Positions 1 through 8,301 of a stretch of 10,865 bases of DNA are shown here, piece after piece; within the stretch, counting starts at the first letter, position 1; each line of letters opens with the position of its first letter. Location: NCBI GenBank assembly GCA_916720015.1, contig CAKAPZ010000023.1, positions 1 through 10,865 of the forward strand, written 5' to 3'. The translations under genes and the position numbers were made by a program. The DNA comes from an uncultured Atopobium sp. (lineage in GTDB: Bacteria; Actinomycetota; Coriobacteriia; Coriobacteriales; Atopobiaceae). Below the pieces are notes generated by a model. It was given only the letters and a program-made list of their open reading frames with translations, made no database searches and was not told where the DNA came from.

Positions 1-236
1 CGTTTAATGCTGCAGATGAGACTATTGTTCCTGCGGAAGTTACTACTGCTGATAAACCAATTACTCCTACACCAACCCCAACGCCAGATCCTAACCCAGA
101 GCCAAAGCCTAAGACTCCTAAGAAGAAGAGGTCTAACCTGCCAGATACTGGCGATGCAATGTCCATTGCAAGCGCACTCGCAGCTGCAGGTATTATTGCT
201 TCTGGCCTTGCGTACTCTGTAAAGGTTCGCCGTTAG
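1..236 (+). CDS. LPXTG cell-wall-anchored surface protein, C-terminal end (5' truncated)
   Basis: This is the tail of a protein that begins before the window; the first whole codon is at base 3 and the stop is TAG at 234-236. The visible 77 residues show a complete sortase sorting signal. A Thr/Pro-rich, wall-spanning stretch with alternating Thr-Pro and acidic/Lys-Pro pairs comes first, followed by a short basic run (KKKR). The anchor motif LPDTG follows at bases 150-164. After it come a hydrophobic segment of about 20 residues rich in Ala, Ile, Gly and Leu, and a positively charged end (KVRR). In this family a class A-type sortase cuts between Thr and Gly and links the protein to peptidoglycan. 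The functional ectodomain is outside the window, so adhesin, pilin or enzyme cannot be decided. A longer ATG-started reading at 7-222 is in a different frame and is a shadow. Confidence 0.88.
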   Translation, partial: FNAADETIVPAEVTTADKPITPTPTPTPDPNPEPKPKTPKKKRSNLPDTGDAMSIASALAAAGIIASGLAYSVKVRR

Positions 237-263
237 TTCTTGGTTTACAGATTACAAGTGCTA

Positions 264-294
264 AAGAGGCTGTGCTTTGCACAGCCTCTTTTTT
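264..294 (+). terminator. Intrinsic terminator of the LPXTG gene
   Basis: A perfect 12-bp stem (AAGAGGCTGTGC at 264-275, GCACAGCCTCTT at 279-290) closes on a TTT loop and runs into six T residues counting the end of the stem. It lies 27 bases after the stop codon, as expected for a Rho-independent terminator. Confidence 0.93.
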
Positions 295-415
295 GATGCG
301 TGAAGTCTGGCTTAGTTGGACGCTTAGTTGGATGCCGACTTGCACGTTAACCTATACGCTGACCTGCGTAGTCTGTGCAATTGATGCTGTTTGAGGACAA
401 GCATATCTTGCAAGT

Positions 416-563
416 GGTAAAAAATGCGTTTAGTTGGGGATTTCATTTTTCTGCATACAACGTTTGCCCAGATAAAAGTTTTTTGCGCGGTAAAAAATCG
501 TCTTAGTTGGGGATAAATCGGCCAAATTTAAGTTTTCATCCCCAACTAAACGGGTTTTTTACC
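416..563. repeat. Three-copy 26-base repeat, two direct and one inverted
   Basis: The unit is GGTAAAAAA, five variable bases, then TTAGTTGGGGAT. Copy 1 is 416-441 (variable part TGCGT) and copy 2 is 489-514 (TCGTC), both on the plus strand. Copy 3 is 538-563 on the minus strand (CCCGT when read in the same sense). The flanking 9 and 12 bases are identical in all three. Copies 2 and 3 can form a hairpin with a 12-bp inner stem, a 5/5 internal loop and a 9-bp outer stem around a 23-base loop. Two shorter relatives (TTAGTTGGA) lie upstream at 312-332. The function is unknown; possibilities are a dispersed intergenic repeat, a protein-binding array, or remnants of a small mobile element. Confidence 0.85.
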
Positions 564-572
564 TTTTTCGGC

Positions 573-599
573 ACATAATTTTGAGCTCAAAAATTATGT
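573..599. repeat. Imperfect palindrome centred on GAGCTC
   Basis: The arms ACATAATTTT and AAAATTATGT flank GAGCTC, with one extra A on the right arm as the only defect. It sits ten bases after the third copy of the 26-base repeat. No T-tract follows, so it does not look like an intrinsic terminator; it could be an operator or a structural part of the repeat cluster. Confidence 0.6.
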
Positions 600-688
600 A
601 TTCATGGAAATGAATTTAATTGCATGAATATTCAAATTGATAAATCAAAAGTTGATCACTACAAGTAAAGAGGAAAATTGCTAATAAA

Positions 689-814
689 ATGTCTGAGAAA
701 ACAGGGAGAGACGCAGAAAAAACGGGGGAAGACATAGAAATAGTTACTAATGCACTTAAAAGTTATCAGCGTGCTCGCCAAACACACAGCCAGAATAAGC
801 AGAGTGATGCTTAG
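689..814 (+). CDS. Doubtful small ORF, 41 residues
   Basis: ATG at 689 opens 41 codons ending in TAG at 812-814. The product would be hydrophilic, starting MSEKTGRDAEKTGED and ending in a Gln/Asn/Ser-rich tail, with no membrane segment, signal peptide or cysteine. A purine-rich AAAGAGGA lies at 667-674, 14 bases before the ATG, which is farther than usual for a ribosome-binding site. I do not recognise the product. The half-repeat near its N terminus (EKTGRDAEKTGED) gives it slightly more protein-like character than random sequence. It ends 37 bases before the convergent tRNA-Gly gene and has no obvious promoter or terminator of its own. It may be a non-coding stretch or a decayed gene remnant. 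Confidence 0.25.
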   Translation: MSEKTGRDAEKTGEDIEIVTNALKSYQRARQTHSQNKQSDA

Positions 815-850
815 AGCAGGGAAGTGATGGAAGAAAAATAGGGAATTTTA

Positions 851-926
851 TGGAGCGGCGGACGGGACTCGAACCCGCAACAGTCAGCTTGGAAGGCTGA
901 TGCTCTACCAATTGAACTACCGCCGC
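851..926 (-). tRNA. tRNA-Gly (anticodon TCC)
   Basis: Read on the minus strand, the 76 bases form a full cloverleaf. The acceptor arm GCGGCGG pairs with CCGCCGC, the T-loop is GTTCGAG, and the anticodon loop is CTTCCAA between CAGC and GCTG arms. CCA is encoded at the 3' end (TGG at 851-853 on the plus strand). It lies 23 bases downstream of tRNA-Pro on the same strand, so the two are probably one transcript. Confidence 0.97.
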
Positions 927-949
927 AAGGGTAAAGCAAAAAGAAAAAA

Positions 950-1026
950 TGGTCGGGGTGACTGGATTCGAACCAGCGACCCACTGCTCCCAAAGCAGTT
1001 GCGCTACCAAGCTGCGCTACACCCCG
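950..1026 (-). tRNA. tRNA-Pro (anticodon TGG)
   Basis: On the minus strand 77 bases fold as a tRNA. The acceptor CGGGGTG pairs with CACCCCG, the D-arm carries AGCGCAGCTTGGTAGCGC, and the anticodon loop TTTGGGA lies between CTGCT and AGCAG. The T-loop is GTTCGAA and CCA is encoded. It is first in a Pro-Gly pair and is preceded by a well-placed promoter. Confidence 0.97.
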
Positions 1027-1038
1027 AGCCGAGAGAAA

Positions 1039-1067
1039 AGTATAGGTGACAAATCGCCCGAGAGCAA
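1039..1067 (-). promoter_or_regulatory. Promoter for the tRNA-Pro/tRNA-Gly transcript
   Basis: On the minus strand TTGCTC (1062-1067) and TATACT (1039-1044) are separated by exactly 17 bases. Transcription would start around 1032, about six bases before the mature tRNA-Pro 5' end at 1026. Both hexamers are close to the vegetative sigma-factor consensus. Confidence 0.75.
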
Positions 1068-1162
1068 GAAGAAATTGCAATCTTTTTGAACTAATTTTTC
1101 GTCTATTAGATTTTTCTATTTTGTTATGTAATCGAAACAATGGATGACTATGCTATTCGTAA

Positions 1163-2512
<1,350 letters not shown>

Positions 2513-2591
2513 TTTGCATCGCATTTGGCGAGAAACCCGTTGTTGCAGCACTTAATTGAACAAACTGCATCGTTGGTTTAACGTAATTGTC

Positions 2592-2623
2592 AAAAAGGAC
2601 CTTGGTCTTCCAAGGTCCTTTTT
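2592..2623. terminator. Bidirectional intrinsic terminator between gdhA and the glycosylase gene
   Basis: A perfect 14-bp stem (AAAAAGGACCTTGG at 2592-2605, CCAAGGTCCTTTTT at 2610-2623) closes on TCTT. The T-run on one arm and the A-run on the other let it work on both strands, which suits the convergent gdhA (+) and glycosylase (-) genes. Confidence 0.93.
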
Positions 2624-2651
2624 GTTCGCTTATTGATTACAGCTTTCTCGC

Positions 2652-2694
2652 GCTTTACGCTCTTGAAACGTCCTGTGCTTTACGCTCGTGAAAC
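2652..2694. repeat. Short tandem duplication at the 3' end of the glycosylase gene
   Basis: GCTTTACGCTCNTGAAAC occurs at 2652-2669 and 2677-2694, a 25-base period with one mismatch (T versus G). The right copy contains the last codons and the TAA stop (complement at 2680-2682) of the minus-strand gene; the left copy lies just past the stop. It looks like a small duplication or slippage event at the gene end. Confidence 0.75.
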
Positions 2695-3369
2695 AAACGC
2701 GTTTCCCTCGATGAAAAAGCGCTTTGGAGCATCAATGTTTTTGCTAATGCCTACGCGAGGTGAACGCCCAATTGTTTCTCCTGGTAGCAGGGGAGCAAAG
2801 TCCAGCACAAGCGGCTCAACTTTTAGATCATGTCCGTAGAGCTCCTTGTCAATACCAAGTGCAGCGCACACCTTACCTGGCCCATTGGTAAGATCGCGCA
2901 GCTTGAGCGGGTGCTTGCGTACACGCCCCGCCTGTTCCGCCTCGTGTCTCGCCTGCACTTCGCAGTCATGGCCAGCGCTCGCAGCCACGCACTCCTCCTG
3001 CGCTTTACCCGCGCGTCCCGCCTCGCGGAGCTCGCGCATCACCTCTACACCCTCAAGAGGCTCAACGGCGCGCACTAAACATCCGCTGCCAAAACCCTCA
3101 GGTCCGCACACCACATTGCAGCAGTGATGCATACCGTACGAAACGTACACATACAGATGGCCTGCTGGTCCAAACATGGCTGCGTTGCGATCGCTAGGCC
3201 CGCCAAACGCATGGCTTGCAGGATCGTCTTGGTCGTAGGCTTCGGTCTCCACAATTCTTGCAACTAGTTTGTGTTTCTCGCCATTAAGCGTAATTGTCCT
3301 TGTCAGAGTGCATCCCAGCAGCAGCGGCGCGGCCACATCTGAGGGATTCTCTAGAAAATCTGGAAACAT
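2680..3369 (-). CDS. mpg: 3-methyladenine DNA glycosylase, AAG/MPG family
   Basis: The 229-residue protein belongs to the alkyladenine DNA glycosylase family, which excises alkylated purines such as 3-methyladenine and starts base-excision repair. The family core is clear: RIVETEAY at 38-45, where E43 matches the catalytic Glu125 of human AAG and Y45 matches Tyr127. H53 in ASHA matches His136, RNAAMFGPAG lies at 61-70, and YVYVSYGM at 73-80 has Y75 matching Tyr159. EPLEG (103-107) and LTNGPGKVC (160-168) complete it. Between MRELR (111-115) and NGPGK is a charged Ala/Glu/Arg-rich stretch about 28 residues longer than in human AAG. The start ATG (complement of 3367-3369) has a near-perfect AAGGAGAT seven bases... 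upstream at 3373-3380. The gene stands alone, divergent from carAB and convergent with gdhA; no operon partner is visible. Confidence 0.95.
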   Translation of the reverse strand: MFPDFLENPSDVAAPLLLGCTLTRTITLNGEKHKLVARIVETEAYDQDDPASHAFGGPSDRNAAMFGPAGHLYVYVSYGMHHCCNVVCGPEGFGSGCLVRAVEPLEGVEVMRELREAGRAGKAQEECVAASAGHDCEVQARHEAEQAGRVRKHPLKLRDLTNGPGKVCAALGIDKELYGHDLKVEPLVLDFAPLLPGETIGRSPRVGISKNIDAPKRFFIEGNAFVSRA

Positions 3370-3394
3370 GCCATCTCCTTTATTGGTTATGCGC

Positions 3395-3400
3395 TACAAT
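3395..3400 (+). promoter_or_regulatory. Probable -10 element of the carAB promoter
   Basis: TACAAT at 3395-3400 would place the transcript start near 3407, immediately before the first paired base of the leader hairpin (3409). No good -35 hexamer lies 16-18 bases upstream (the region reads CATCTC), so the assignment rests on the -10 match and its fit with the leader fold. The element lies between the divergent mpg and carA genes. Confidence 0.45.
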
Positions 3401-3408
3401 ACTACCAA

Positions 3409-3498
3409 CCTTTAAGGACGGTGCGAGACACCGGCAAGGCCCATAGCGTTGAGTGCGCATGTTCGCTGTTGAGCCTCCATAAGGAGTGCTCTTTTTTT
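3409..3498 (+). promoter_or_regulatory. carAB leader with a PyrR-type binding hairpin and attenuator
   Basis: The first part folds as a two-part hairpin. The lower stem CCTT (3409-3412) pairs with AAGG (3436-3439). A purine-rich internal loop TAAGGA (3413-3418) faces GC (3434-3435), and the upper stem CGGTG (3419-3423) pairs with CACCG (3429-3433) around the loop CGAGA. This layout, CTTTAA...hairpin...CAAGG, resembles the PyrR-binding anti-antiterminator of Gram-positive pyr operons; the match is by architecture from memory, not a covariance search. An intrinsic terminator ends the leader at 3471-3498. In known cases UMP-bound PyrR stabilises the first hairpin so that the terminator forms. 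Here AGGC (3437-3440) could pair with GCCT (3473-3476) as part of an alternative fold. pyrR itself is not in the window. Confidence 0.65.
3471..3498 (+). terminator. Leader attenuator terminator before carA
   Basis: GAGC-CTCC (3471-3478) pairs with GGAG-GCTC (3483-3491, one bulged T at 3487) around the loop ATAA, followed by seven T residues at 3492-3498. An intrinsic terminator placed 36 bases before the carA start, after the promoter, is the hallmark of transcription attenuation. It also means an ATG at 3499, directly after the T-run, is an unlikely translation start. Confidence 0.75.
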
Positions 3499-3534
3499 AT
3501 GGCTCGGCATGCTCGTACGCAGATCGGAGAGTAT

Positions 3535-4788
3535 ATGAATCCACTGGCAAGTGCCACCCCGCAGCCTCGCGCGCTGCTTGTTCTCGAAGACGGAACAACC
3601 TTCGAGGGGAGGTGCTGTGGTGCTAGCGGAGAGACCTTCGGCGAGATTGTTTTCAACACGTCCATGACGGGCTACCAGGAGATTATCTCCGATCCAAGTT
3701 ACGCCGGACAGATTGTCACGCTGACCTATCCGCAGGTAGGCAACTACGGCATCGATCCTGCGGTCATGCAGCGAGACACCCTGCACCTGCGTGGCTTTGT
3801 CGTGCACGACATGTGCTACGAGCCAAGCAACTGGACATCCAAGCAGAGTCTGCCAGAGTTCCTGCAGGAAAACGGCGTCGTTGCTATCGAGGGCATCGAT
3901 ACCCGCGCGCTGACCATGCATCTGCGCGACTTTGGCGCACAGAAGGCGGCCATCTCCACCGAGGACCTGGATCCCGCCCACCTGCTCGCGCGCGTCCAGG
4001 CATCGCCCAACATCTCCGAGCACAATTTTGTCCCCGACGTCTCCGTCGACGCGCCTCACGTGGTTCCCGCTACGTCCAAGAAGCGCTTCAACGTTGTCGC
4101 GTACGACTGTGGCGAGAAGAACGGCATTCTCCAGGGTCTTGCGGCAAATGGCTGCGAGGTCACGGTTGTACCGTGGAACACACCTGCAGAGGACGCCTTG
4201 GCCTACAACCCAGACGGCATCTTCTTCTCCAACGGCCCTGGCGACCCAGAGCAGGTTGACGCTACGCAGGAGGCCGCTCGCGGCGTTCTGGGCAAGGTTC
4301 CCGTCTTTGGTATCTGCCTGGGCAACCAGATGCTCTCCATTGTCGCAGGTGCAGATATCGAGAAACTCAAATTTGGACACCATGGCGGCAACGAACCAGT
4401 CATGAATCTTCTAACCGGCAAGGTTGAGATTACTGCTCAGAATCACAACTATGGCCTGGTTTTCCCAAGCTTGGGCAAGCTCATTGCAGAGGAGTCCGGC
4501 GGAATCTCCGAGCACTTTGACAACCTCTGTGAGTGGTCCGCAAGGCGCATTGCTCCTGTTGTTCAGACAAAGGAGTTCGGCCGCGTCAGGCTCACACACG
4601 TCAACCTTAACGACGGAACTCCAGAGGGCATTCAGTTCCTGGATATCCCAGCGTTTTCTGTCCAGTATCACCCTGAAGCAAGCCCAGGACCTCACGATTC
4701 ATCCTACTTGTTCAAGGCGTTTGCACGTTTGATGGAGGGACAGTCTGACTATCTTGCCATCGACGTTCGTGAGGGGAGGCGCTTCTAA
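3535..4788 (+). CDS. carA: Carbamoyl-phosphate synthase small (glutaminase) subunit
   Basis: CarA hydrolyses glutamine and channels the ammonia to CarB for carbamoyl phosphate, the precursor of UMP and arginine. The N-terminal small-subunit domain starts at ALLVLEDGT and includes NTSMTGYQE (about 41-49). The C-terminal class I glutamine amidotransferase domain (about 185-400) has the nucleophile elbow FGICLGNQ with C261 and the partner residues H379 and E381 in [14 protein letters not shown] 3535 is preferred: GGAG at 3526-3529 lies five bases upstream, and homologues begin close to ALLVLEDG. In-frame starts further up (ATG 3499, or earlier codons) fall next to or inside the leader terminator. 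The product is 417 residues, longer than E. coli CarA (382). Most of the excess is about 34 extra residues between AQNHNYG and LTHVNL (roughly 316-349). The stop overlaps the carB start by one base (TAATG), showing translational coupling. Confidence 0.97.
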   Translation: MNPLASATPQPRALLVLEDGTTFEGRCCGASGETFGEIVFNTSMTGYQEIISDPSYAGQIVTLTYPQVGNYGIDPAVMQRDTLHLRGFVVHDMCYEPSNWTSKQSLPEFLQENGVVAIEGIDTRALTMHLRDFGAQKAAISTEDLDPAHLLARVQASPNISEHNFVPDVSVDAPHVVPATSKKRFNVVAYDCGEKNGILQGLAANGCEVTVVPWNTPAEDALAYNPDGIFFSNGPGDPEQVDATQEAARGVLGKVPVFGICLGNQMLSIVAGADIEKLKFGHHGGNEPVMNLLTGKVEITAQNHNYGLVFPSLGKLIAEESGGISEHFDNLCEWSARRIAPVVQTKEFGRVRLTHVNLNDGTPEGIQFLDIPAFSVQYHPEASPGPHDSSYLFKAFARLMEGQSDYLAIDVREGRRF

Positions 4789-7700
4789 TGCCAAAGCGTA
4801 CTGATATTAAGAAAATCCTGGTCATTGGCTCTGGTCCAATTGTTATTGGTCAGGCTTGCGAGTTTGATTATTCCGGCACTCAGGCATGCCGCGCCCTTCG
4901 CAAAGAGGGCTTTGAGGTTGTTCTGGTTAACTCAAATCCAGCAACCATCATGACTGACCCAGAAACTGCAGATAGAACTTACGTTGAGCCAATCACCGTT
5001 GAGTCCGTAACCCGCGTTATTGAGCGCGAGCGTCCTGACGCACTTCTGCCAAATATGGGTGGTCAGACTGCTCTGAACTGCACCATCGGCCTTGGTGAGG
5101 CTGGCGTTCTTGACAAGTACAACATTGAGGTCATCGGCTGCAACCTGGAATCCATCCGAACTGGTGAGGATCGTGAACTCTTTAGTGAGGCAGTCCAGGA
5201 TATTGGCCTTGAAGTTGCTCGCGCTGACATCGCTCACTCTTTGGAAGATGCTCAACGCATTGTTGCTGAGCTGGGATACCCCGTAGTCATTCGCCCAAGC
5301 TTTACCCTTGGCGGTGCGGGTGGCGGCATCGCTCACACCCCGGAAGAGCTCGTAGAGATTGTGGAGCAGGGCCTCTTGCTTTCTCCAGAGCACGAGGTAC
5401 TGGTAGAGGAGTCCATTGAGGGCTGGAAAGAGATTGAGATGGAGGTCATGCGCGATACCGCGGGTAACGGTATTGTTGTTTGCTCCATTGAGAACCTCGA
5501 TCCAATGGGTGTCCACACCGGAGACTCCATTACCGTTGCTCCAGCTCAGACGCTCACCGATGAAGAGCTTCAGAATCTCCGTGACTACTCCATTGCTATT
5601 CTCGAGCGTGTAGGCGTTGCCTGCGGTGGCTCCAACGTTCAGTTTGCGGTCAACCCAACAAACGGCCGCGTCATTGTTATTGAGATGAACCCTCGCGTCA
5701 GCCGCTCTTCCGCACTGGCTTCCAAGGCAACTGGCTTCCCAATTGCAAAGATGGCTGCGTTGCTTTCTGTTGGCTATACGCTGGATGAGATTACTAACGA
5801 CATCACCAAGGCAACCCCAGCTGCCTTTGAGCCTTCCATTGACTACTGCGTGGTTAAAGTTCCTCGTTTTGCCTTCGTCAAGTTCAAGGGTACAAGTCGC
5901 GTTCTGACTACCCGCATGAAGTCGGTCGGCGAGGCTATGGCTATGGGTAGGACCTTTGAGGAGGCCCTGCAGAAGGCACTGCGCTCTCTGGAGCAAGACC
6001 GCGCTGGTCTAGGTGCTGACGGCCACGATGTCTTTGACGAGAAAAACTTTGATGAGTTGGTCAGTAAGCCAACACCAGAGCGTATTTTCTATGTTGCTGA
6101 GGCTCTGCGCAGAAACTGGAGTGTTGAGCGTATCCATGATATGACGGGCATTGATCCTTGGTACCTGCATCGCATGGCAGGTATCATCAATGCCGAGAAA
6201 CGCATCAAAGAGCTGGGTCTTTCTGGTCTCACTACAGACAATATGCTTGCTGCCAAGCAGCTGGGTTTCTCGGATGAGCAGCTTGCATACCTTACCGGCA
6301 CCAAGACAGACGTTGTCCGCGCCGTTAGGGAAGTGCTGGGTGTTCGTCCGCAGATTAAGACGGTGGATACCTGCGCTGGTGAGTTTGGCGCAACCACTCA
6401 GTACCACTACGTTACCTATGAGAAGGGCAACGCTACAGAGTACGTTGAGGCAGAAAAACCACGCGTCATGATTCTTTCCGCTGGTCCTAACCGTATTGGC
6501 CAGGGTATTGAGTTTGACTACTGCTGCGTTCATGCTTCGTATGCCCTTCGCGAGCAGGGCTATGAGACGGTTATGGTCAACTGCAACCCAGAGACCGTCT
6601 CTACAGACTATGACACCTCTGACCGCCTCTATTTCCAGCCTTTGACCTTTGAAGATGTCATGGATGTTATTGAGGTGGAGAAGCCAGAAGGCGTTATTGT
6701 TACCCTTGGTGGTCAGACTCCAATCAAGCTTGCACGCGCTCTAAAAGACGCCGGCGTTCCTATTATGGGTACCCAGCCAGAGGCTATTGACCTGGCAGAG
6801 GATCGCGACCGCTTTGCAGCTCTTCTAGACCGCCTGAACATTGCCTGCCCACCATCGGCAGTTGCTTCTACTATGGATGAGGCTCGCGATGCTGCTCGCC
6901 GCATTGGCTATCCGCTGATTGTCCGCCCAAGCTACGTTCTTGGCGGTCGCGGCATGGCTATTGTTTACGATGATTCTGACCTGGTCACCTACATGGAGTC
7001 CGCTACACACGTTACACCAGACCGTCCTGTCTACCTGGATGCCTTCCTCGAGGATGCTATTGAGCTGGACGTTGATGCGCTTTGCGACACCGAGGAGTGC
7101 TATGTTGGCGCCGTTTTGGAGCACATTGAGGAGTGTGGCATTCACTCCGGCGATTCTGCATGCTGCTGGCCGCCCTTCTCGCTCTCTGAAAAGATTGTCG
7201 ATCAGATTAGAGACATCACCAAAAAACTAGCGCTTGCCTGCGGCATTCGTGGCCTGCTAAACATCCAGTACGCCGTCCGCGACGAGCACGTCTTTGTCAT
7301 CGAGCTCAATCCTCGCGCTTCGAGAACCGTGCCTTTCTCGTCAAAGGCAACTGGTGTTTCCCTGGCCAAATACGCATCTCGCATCATGGCTGGCGAGAAG
7401 ATCAGTGAGCTTAGAGCACAAGGCCTGCTTCCAGACGAGAATCGCACCGTCGATTACTACGCGGTCAAAGAGGCAGTCATGCCTTGGTCTAGGTTCCCTG
7501 GTGCTGACTCAATCCTTGGCCCAGAGATGAAGTCCACCGGTGAGGTTATGGGTATTGCCCGCACCTTCCCAGCAGCGTACGCAAAGACTCGCGAGGCAGT
7601 TGAGAACAAGCTGCCTGAGCAGGGCTCCGTCTTCATCAGTGTGTGCGACCGCGATAAGCGCGCCATTGCTCCTGTTGCTATGGCTCTGGAGAACCTTGGC

Positions 7701-8009
7701 TACGGCATCTACACCACGGGCGGTACCGCAAAGACGCTGCGTGCAGCTGGAATTGACTGCACCACTGTCAACCGCATTTCCGATGGTCATCCAAATGTTG
7801 TTGACCTGATGCGCGATAAGACCGTCAGCTTCATCATCAATACCCCTCACGGTCATGAGGCCCACAGCGACGGTACTAAGATGCGCGCAGAGGCTGTCAG
7901 CCAGGGCATTACCTGCGTCACCGCAATGTCTGCAGCTACCGCTCTTATCCAGGCACTTGCAGCAGCAAGAAAGAGCGAGCCAGAGACTTTTGCGCTGCAA
8001 GATCTCTAA
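4788..8009 (+). CDS. carB: Carbamoyl-phosphate synthase large subunit
   Basis: CarB uses two ATP, bicarbonate and CarA-derived ammonia to make carbamoyl phosphate in the cytoplasm. The 1073 residues equal the E. coli length and the four-part layout is intact. First is a carboxyphosphate ATP-grasp half (1 to about 400) with [26 protein letters not shown] and [13 protein letters not shown]. An oligomerisation region runs to about 550. The second, carbamoyl phosphate ATP-grasp half (to about 935) carries [30 protein letters not shown] and [14 protein letters not shown]-terminal MGS-like allosteric domain (about 946-1060) contains TTGGTA (976-981) and INTPHG (1017-1022). In E. coli this last domain binds UMP and ornithine. 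Here the positions corresponding to its NTT loop read NTP and the VNK lysine reads VNR, so effector response may differ (inference). GGAGG at 4775-4779 lies eight bases upstream. It is co-transcribed with carA and followed by a strong terminator. Confidence 0.98.
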   Translation: MPKRTDIKKILVIGSGPIVIGQACEFDYSGTQACRALRKEGFEVVLVNSNPATIMTDPETADRTYVEPITVESVTRVIERERPDALLPNMGGQTALNCTIGLGEAGVLDKYNIEVIGCNLESIRTGEDRELFSEAVQDIGLEVARADIAHSLEDAQRIVAELGYPVVIRPSFTLGGAGGGIAHTPEELVEIVEQGLLLSPEHEVLVEESIEGWKEIEMEVMRDTAGNGIVVCSIENLDPMGVHTGDSITVAPAQTLTDEELQNLRDYSIAILERVGVACGGSNVQFAVNPTNGRVIVIEMNPRVSRSSALASKATGFPIAKMAALLSVGYTLDEITNDITKATPAAFEPSIDYCVVKVPRFAFVKFKGTSRVLTTRMKSVGEAMAMGRTFEEALQKALRSLEQDRAGLGADGHDVFDEKNFDELVSKPTPERIFYVAEALRRNWSVERIHDMTGIDPWYLHRMAGIINAEKRIKELGLSGLTTDNMLAAKQLGFSDEQLAYLTGTKTDVVRAVREVLGVRPQIKTVDTCAGEFGATTQYHYVTYEKGNATEYVEAEKPRVMILSAGPNRIGQGIEFDYCCVHASYALREQGYETVMVNCNPETVSTDYDTSDRLYFQPLTFEDVMDVIEVEKPEGVIVTLGGQTPIKLARALKDAGVPIMGTQPEAIDLAEDRDRFAALLDRLNIACPPSAVASTMDEARDAARRIGYPLIVRPSYVLGGRGMAIVYDDSDLVTYMESATHVTPDRPVYLDAFLEDAIELDVDALCDTEECYVGAVLEHIEECGIHSGDSACCWPPFSLSEKIVDQIRDITKKLALACGIRGLLNIQYAVRDEHVFVIELNPRASRTVPFSSKATGVSLAKYASRIMAGEKISELRAQGLLPDENRTVDYYAVKEAVMPWSRFPGADSILGPEMKSTGEVMGIARTFPAAYAKTREAVENKLPEQGSVFISVCDRDKRAIAPVAMALENLGYGIYTTGGTAKTLRAAGIDCTTVNRISDGHPNVVDLMRDKTVSFIINTPHGHEAHSDGTKMRAEAVSQGITCVTAMSAATALIQALAAARKSEPETFALQDL

Positions 8010-8045
8010 AACGTGCTTGGAAGATGAGCTTTTCACTTGAACTTG

Positions 8046-8075
8046 GACCGGTCTTGAAAAAGACCGGTCTTTTTT
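8046..8075 (+). terminator. Intrinsic terminator of carAB
   Basis: A perfect 10-bp stem (GACCGGTCTT at 8046-8055, AAGACCGGTC at 8060-8069) with a GAAA tetraloop runs into six T residues at 8070-8075, 37 bases after the carB stop. Confidence 0.94.
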
Positions 8076-8131
8076 CGTGAGGGAAGTGTTTAGAATGCGA
8101 AGTTCTCCTAGTGAAGAGCGCAAAAGTTTGT

Positions 8132-8137
8132 TATTAT
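8132..8137 (+). promoter_or_regulatory. Possible -10 element for tRNA-Leu (and perhaps tig)
   Basis: TATTAT at 8132-8137 would start transcription near 8144, about 13 bases before the tRNA 5' end. The bases 17 upstream (TAGTGA, 8109-8114) are a poor -35. A promoter must lie somewhere between the carAB terminator and the tRNA; this is the best candidate I see. Confidence 0.4.
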
Positions 8138-8156
8138 TGCAAGGCTGCATAAATAT

Positions 8157-8242
8157 GCGGGCGTGGCGGAACTGGCAGACGCGCTAGATTTAGGTTCTAG
8201 TGGACTAAGTCCGTGGGGGTTCGATTCCCTCCGCCCGCACCA
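8157..8242 (+). tRNA. tRNA-Leu (anticodon TAG)
   Basis: The 86 bases form a class II tRNA. The acceptor GCGGGCG pairs with CGCCCGC, the D-arm is TGGCGGAACTGGCAGACGC, and the anticodon stem CTAGA/TCTAG encloses the loop TTTAGGT. A long variable arm (TGGACTAAGTCCG) follows, the T-loop is GTTCGAT, and CCA is encoded at 8240-8242. The long variable arm and anticodon agree on leucine. Confidence 0.97.
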
Positions 8243-8261
8243 TGCAGAAATTTGGTTAAGA

Positions 8262-8282
8262 GCTGGTACGCCAGCATTTTTT
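8262..8282 (+). terminator. Short intrinsic terminator after tRNA-Leu
   Basis: GCTGG (8262-8266) and CCAGC (8271-8275) close a stable TACG (UNCG-type) tetraloop, followed by A and six T residues. The stem is only 5 bp, so termination may be partial. It lies 20 bases before the tig start codon. Confidence 0.7.
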
Positions 8283-8301
8283 ACGAGACACTGGAGGAAC
8301 G

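Larger units (their letters stand above)
295..688. other. A+T-rich intergenic region without a convincing gene
   Basis: No ORF here has coding character on either strand. The stretch holds five occurrences of the octamer TTAGTTGG: 312-319, 324-331, 430-437 and 503-510 on the plus strand, and its complement at 542-549. Three of these sit inside a larger 26-base repeat, annotated separately. A short inverted repeat (CAAG, five bases, CTTG) at 398-410 lies just before the first 26-base copy. Two minute ORFs, at 604-627 (7 codons) and 624-668 (14 codons), overlap each other by ATGA but are too short to support as genes. Confidence 0.7.

Noticed and set aside
310..563. CRISPR-like array of TTAGTTGG repeats
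   Set aside because: Copies are irregularly spaced, in both orientations, and their flanks rather than spacers are conserved; no cas gene is present.
604..668. Two overlapping mini-ORFs of 7 and 14 codons (ATGA overlap)
   Set aside because: They are too short to distinguish from chance in A/T-rich DNA, and no ribosome-binding site supports the pair.
756..1140. Minus-strand ORFs covering the tRNA genes
   Set aside because: They translate tRNA sequence; the two cloverleaf genes and their promoter explain the region.
1081..1160. Promoter for gdhA
   Set aside because: Several weak hexamers (TTGTTA at 1121, TATGCT at 1149, TTGAAC at 1086) exist, but none pair at 16-18 base spacing, so I could not choose one honestly.
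3499..3534. Alternative carA start at ATG 3499
   Set aside because: It begins directly after the attenuator T-run, and its only Shine-Dalgarno-like bases lie inside the terminator stem, 12 bases away. ATG 3535 has its own well-spaced GGAG.
4932..5996. Minus-strand ORF of 354 codons opposite carB
   Set aside because: It is antisense to the highly conserved first ATP-grasp half of CarB; no recognisable domain and no ribosome-binding logic. The same holds for the minus-strand ORFs at 3412-4383 and 7509-8150.
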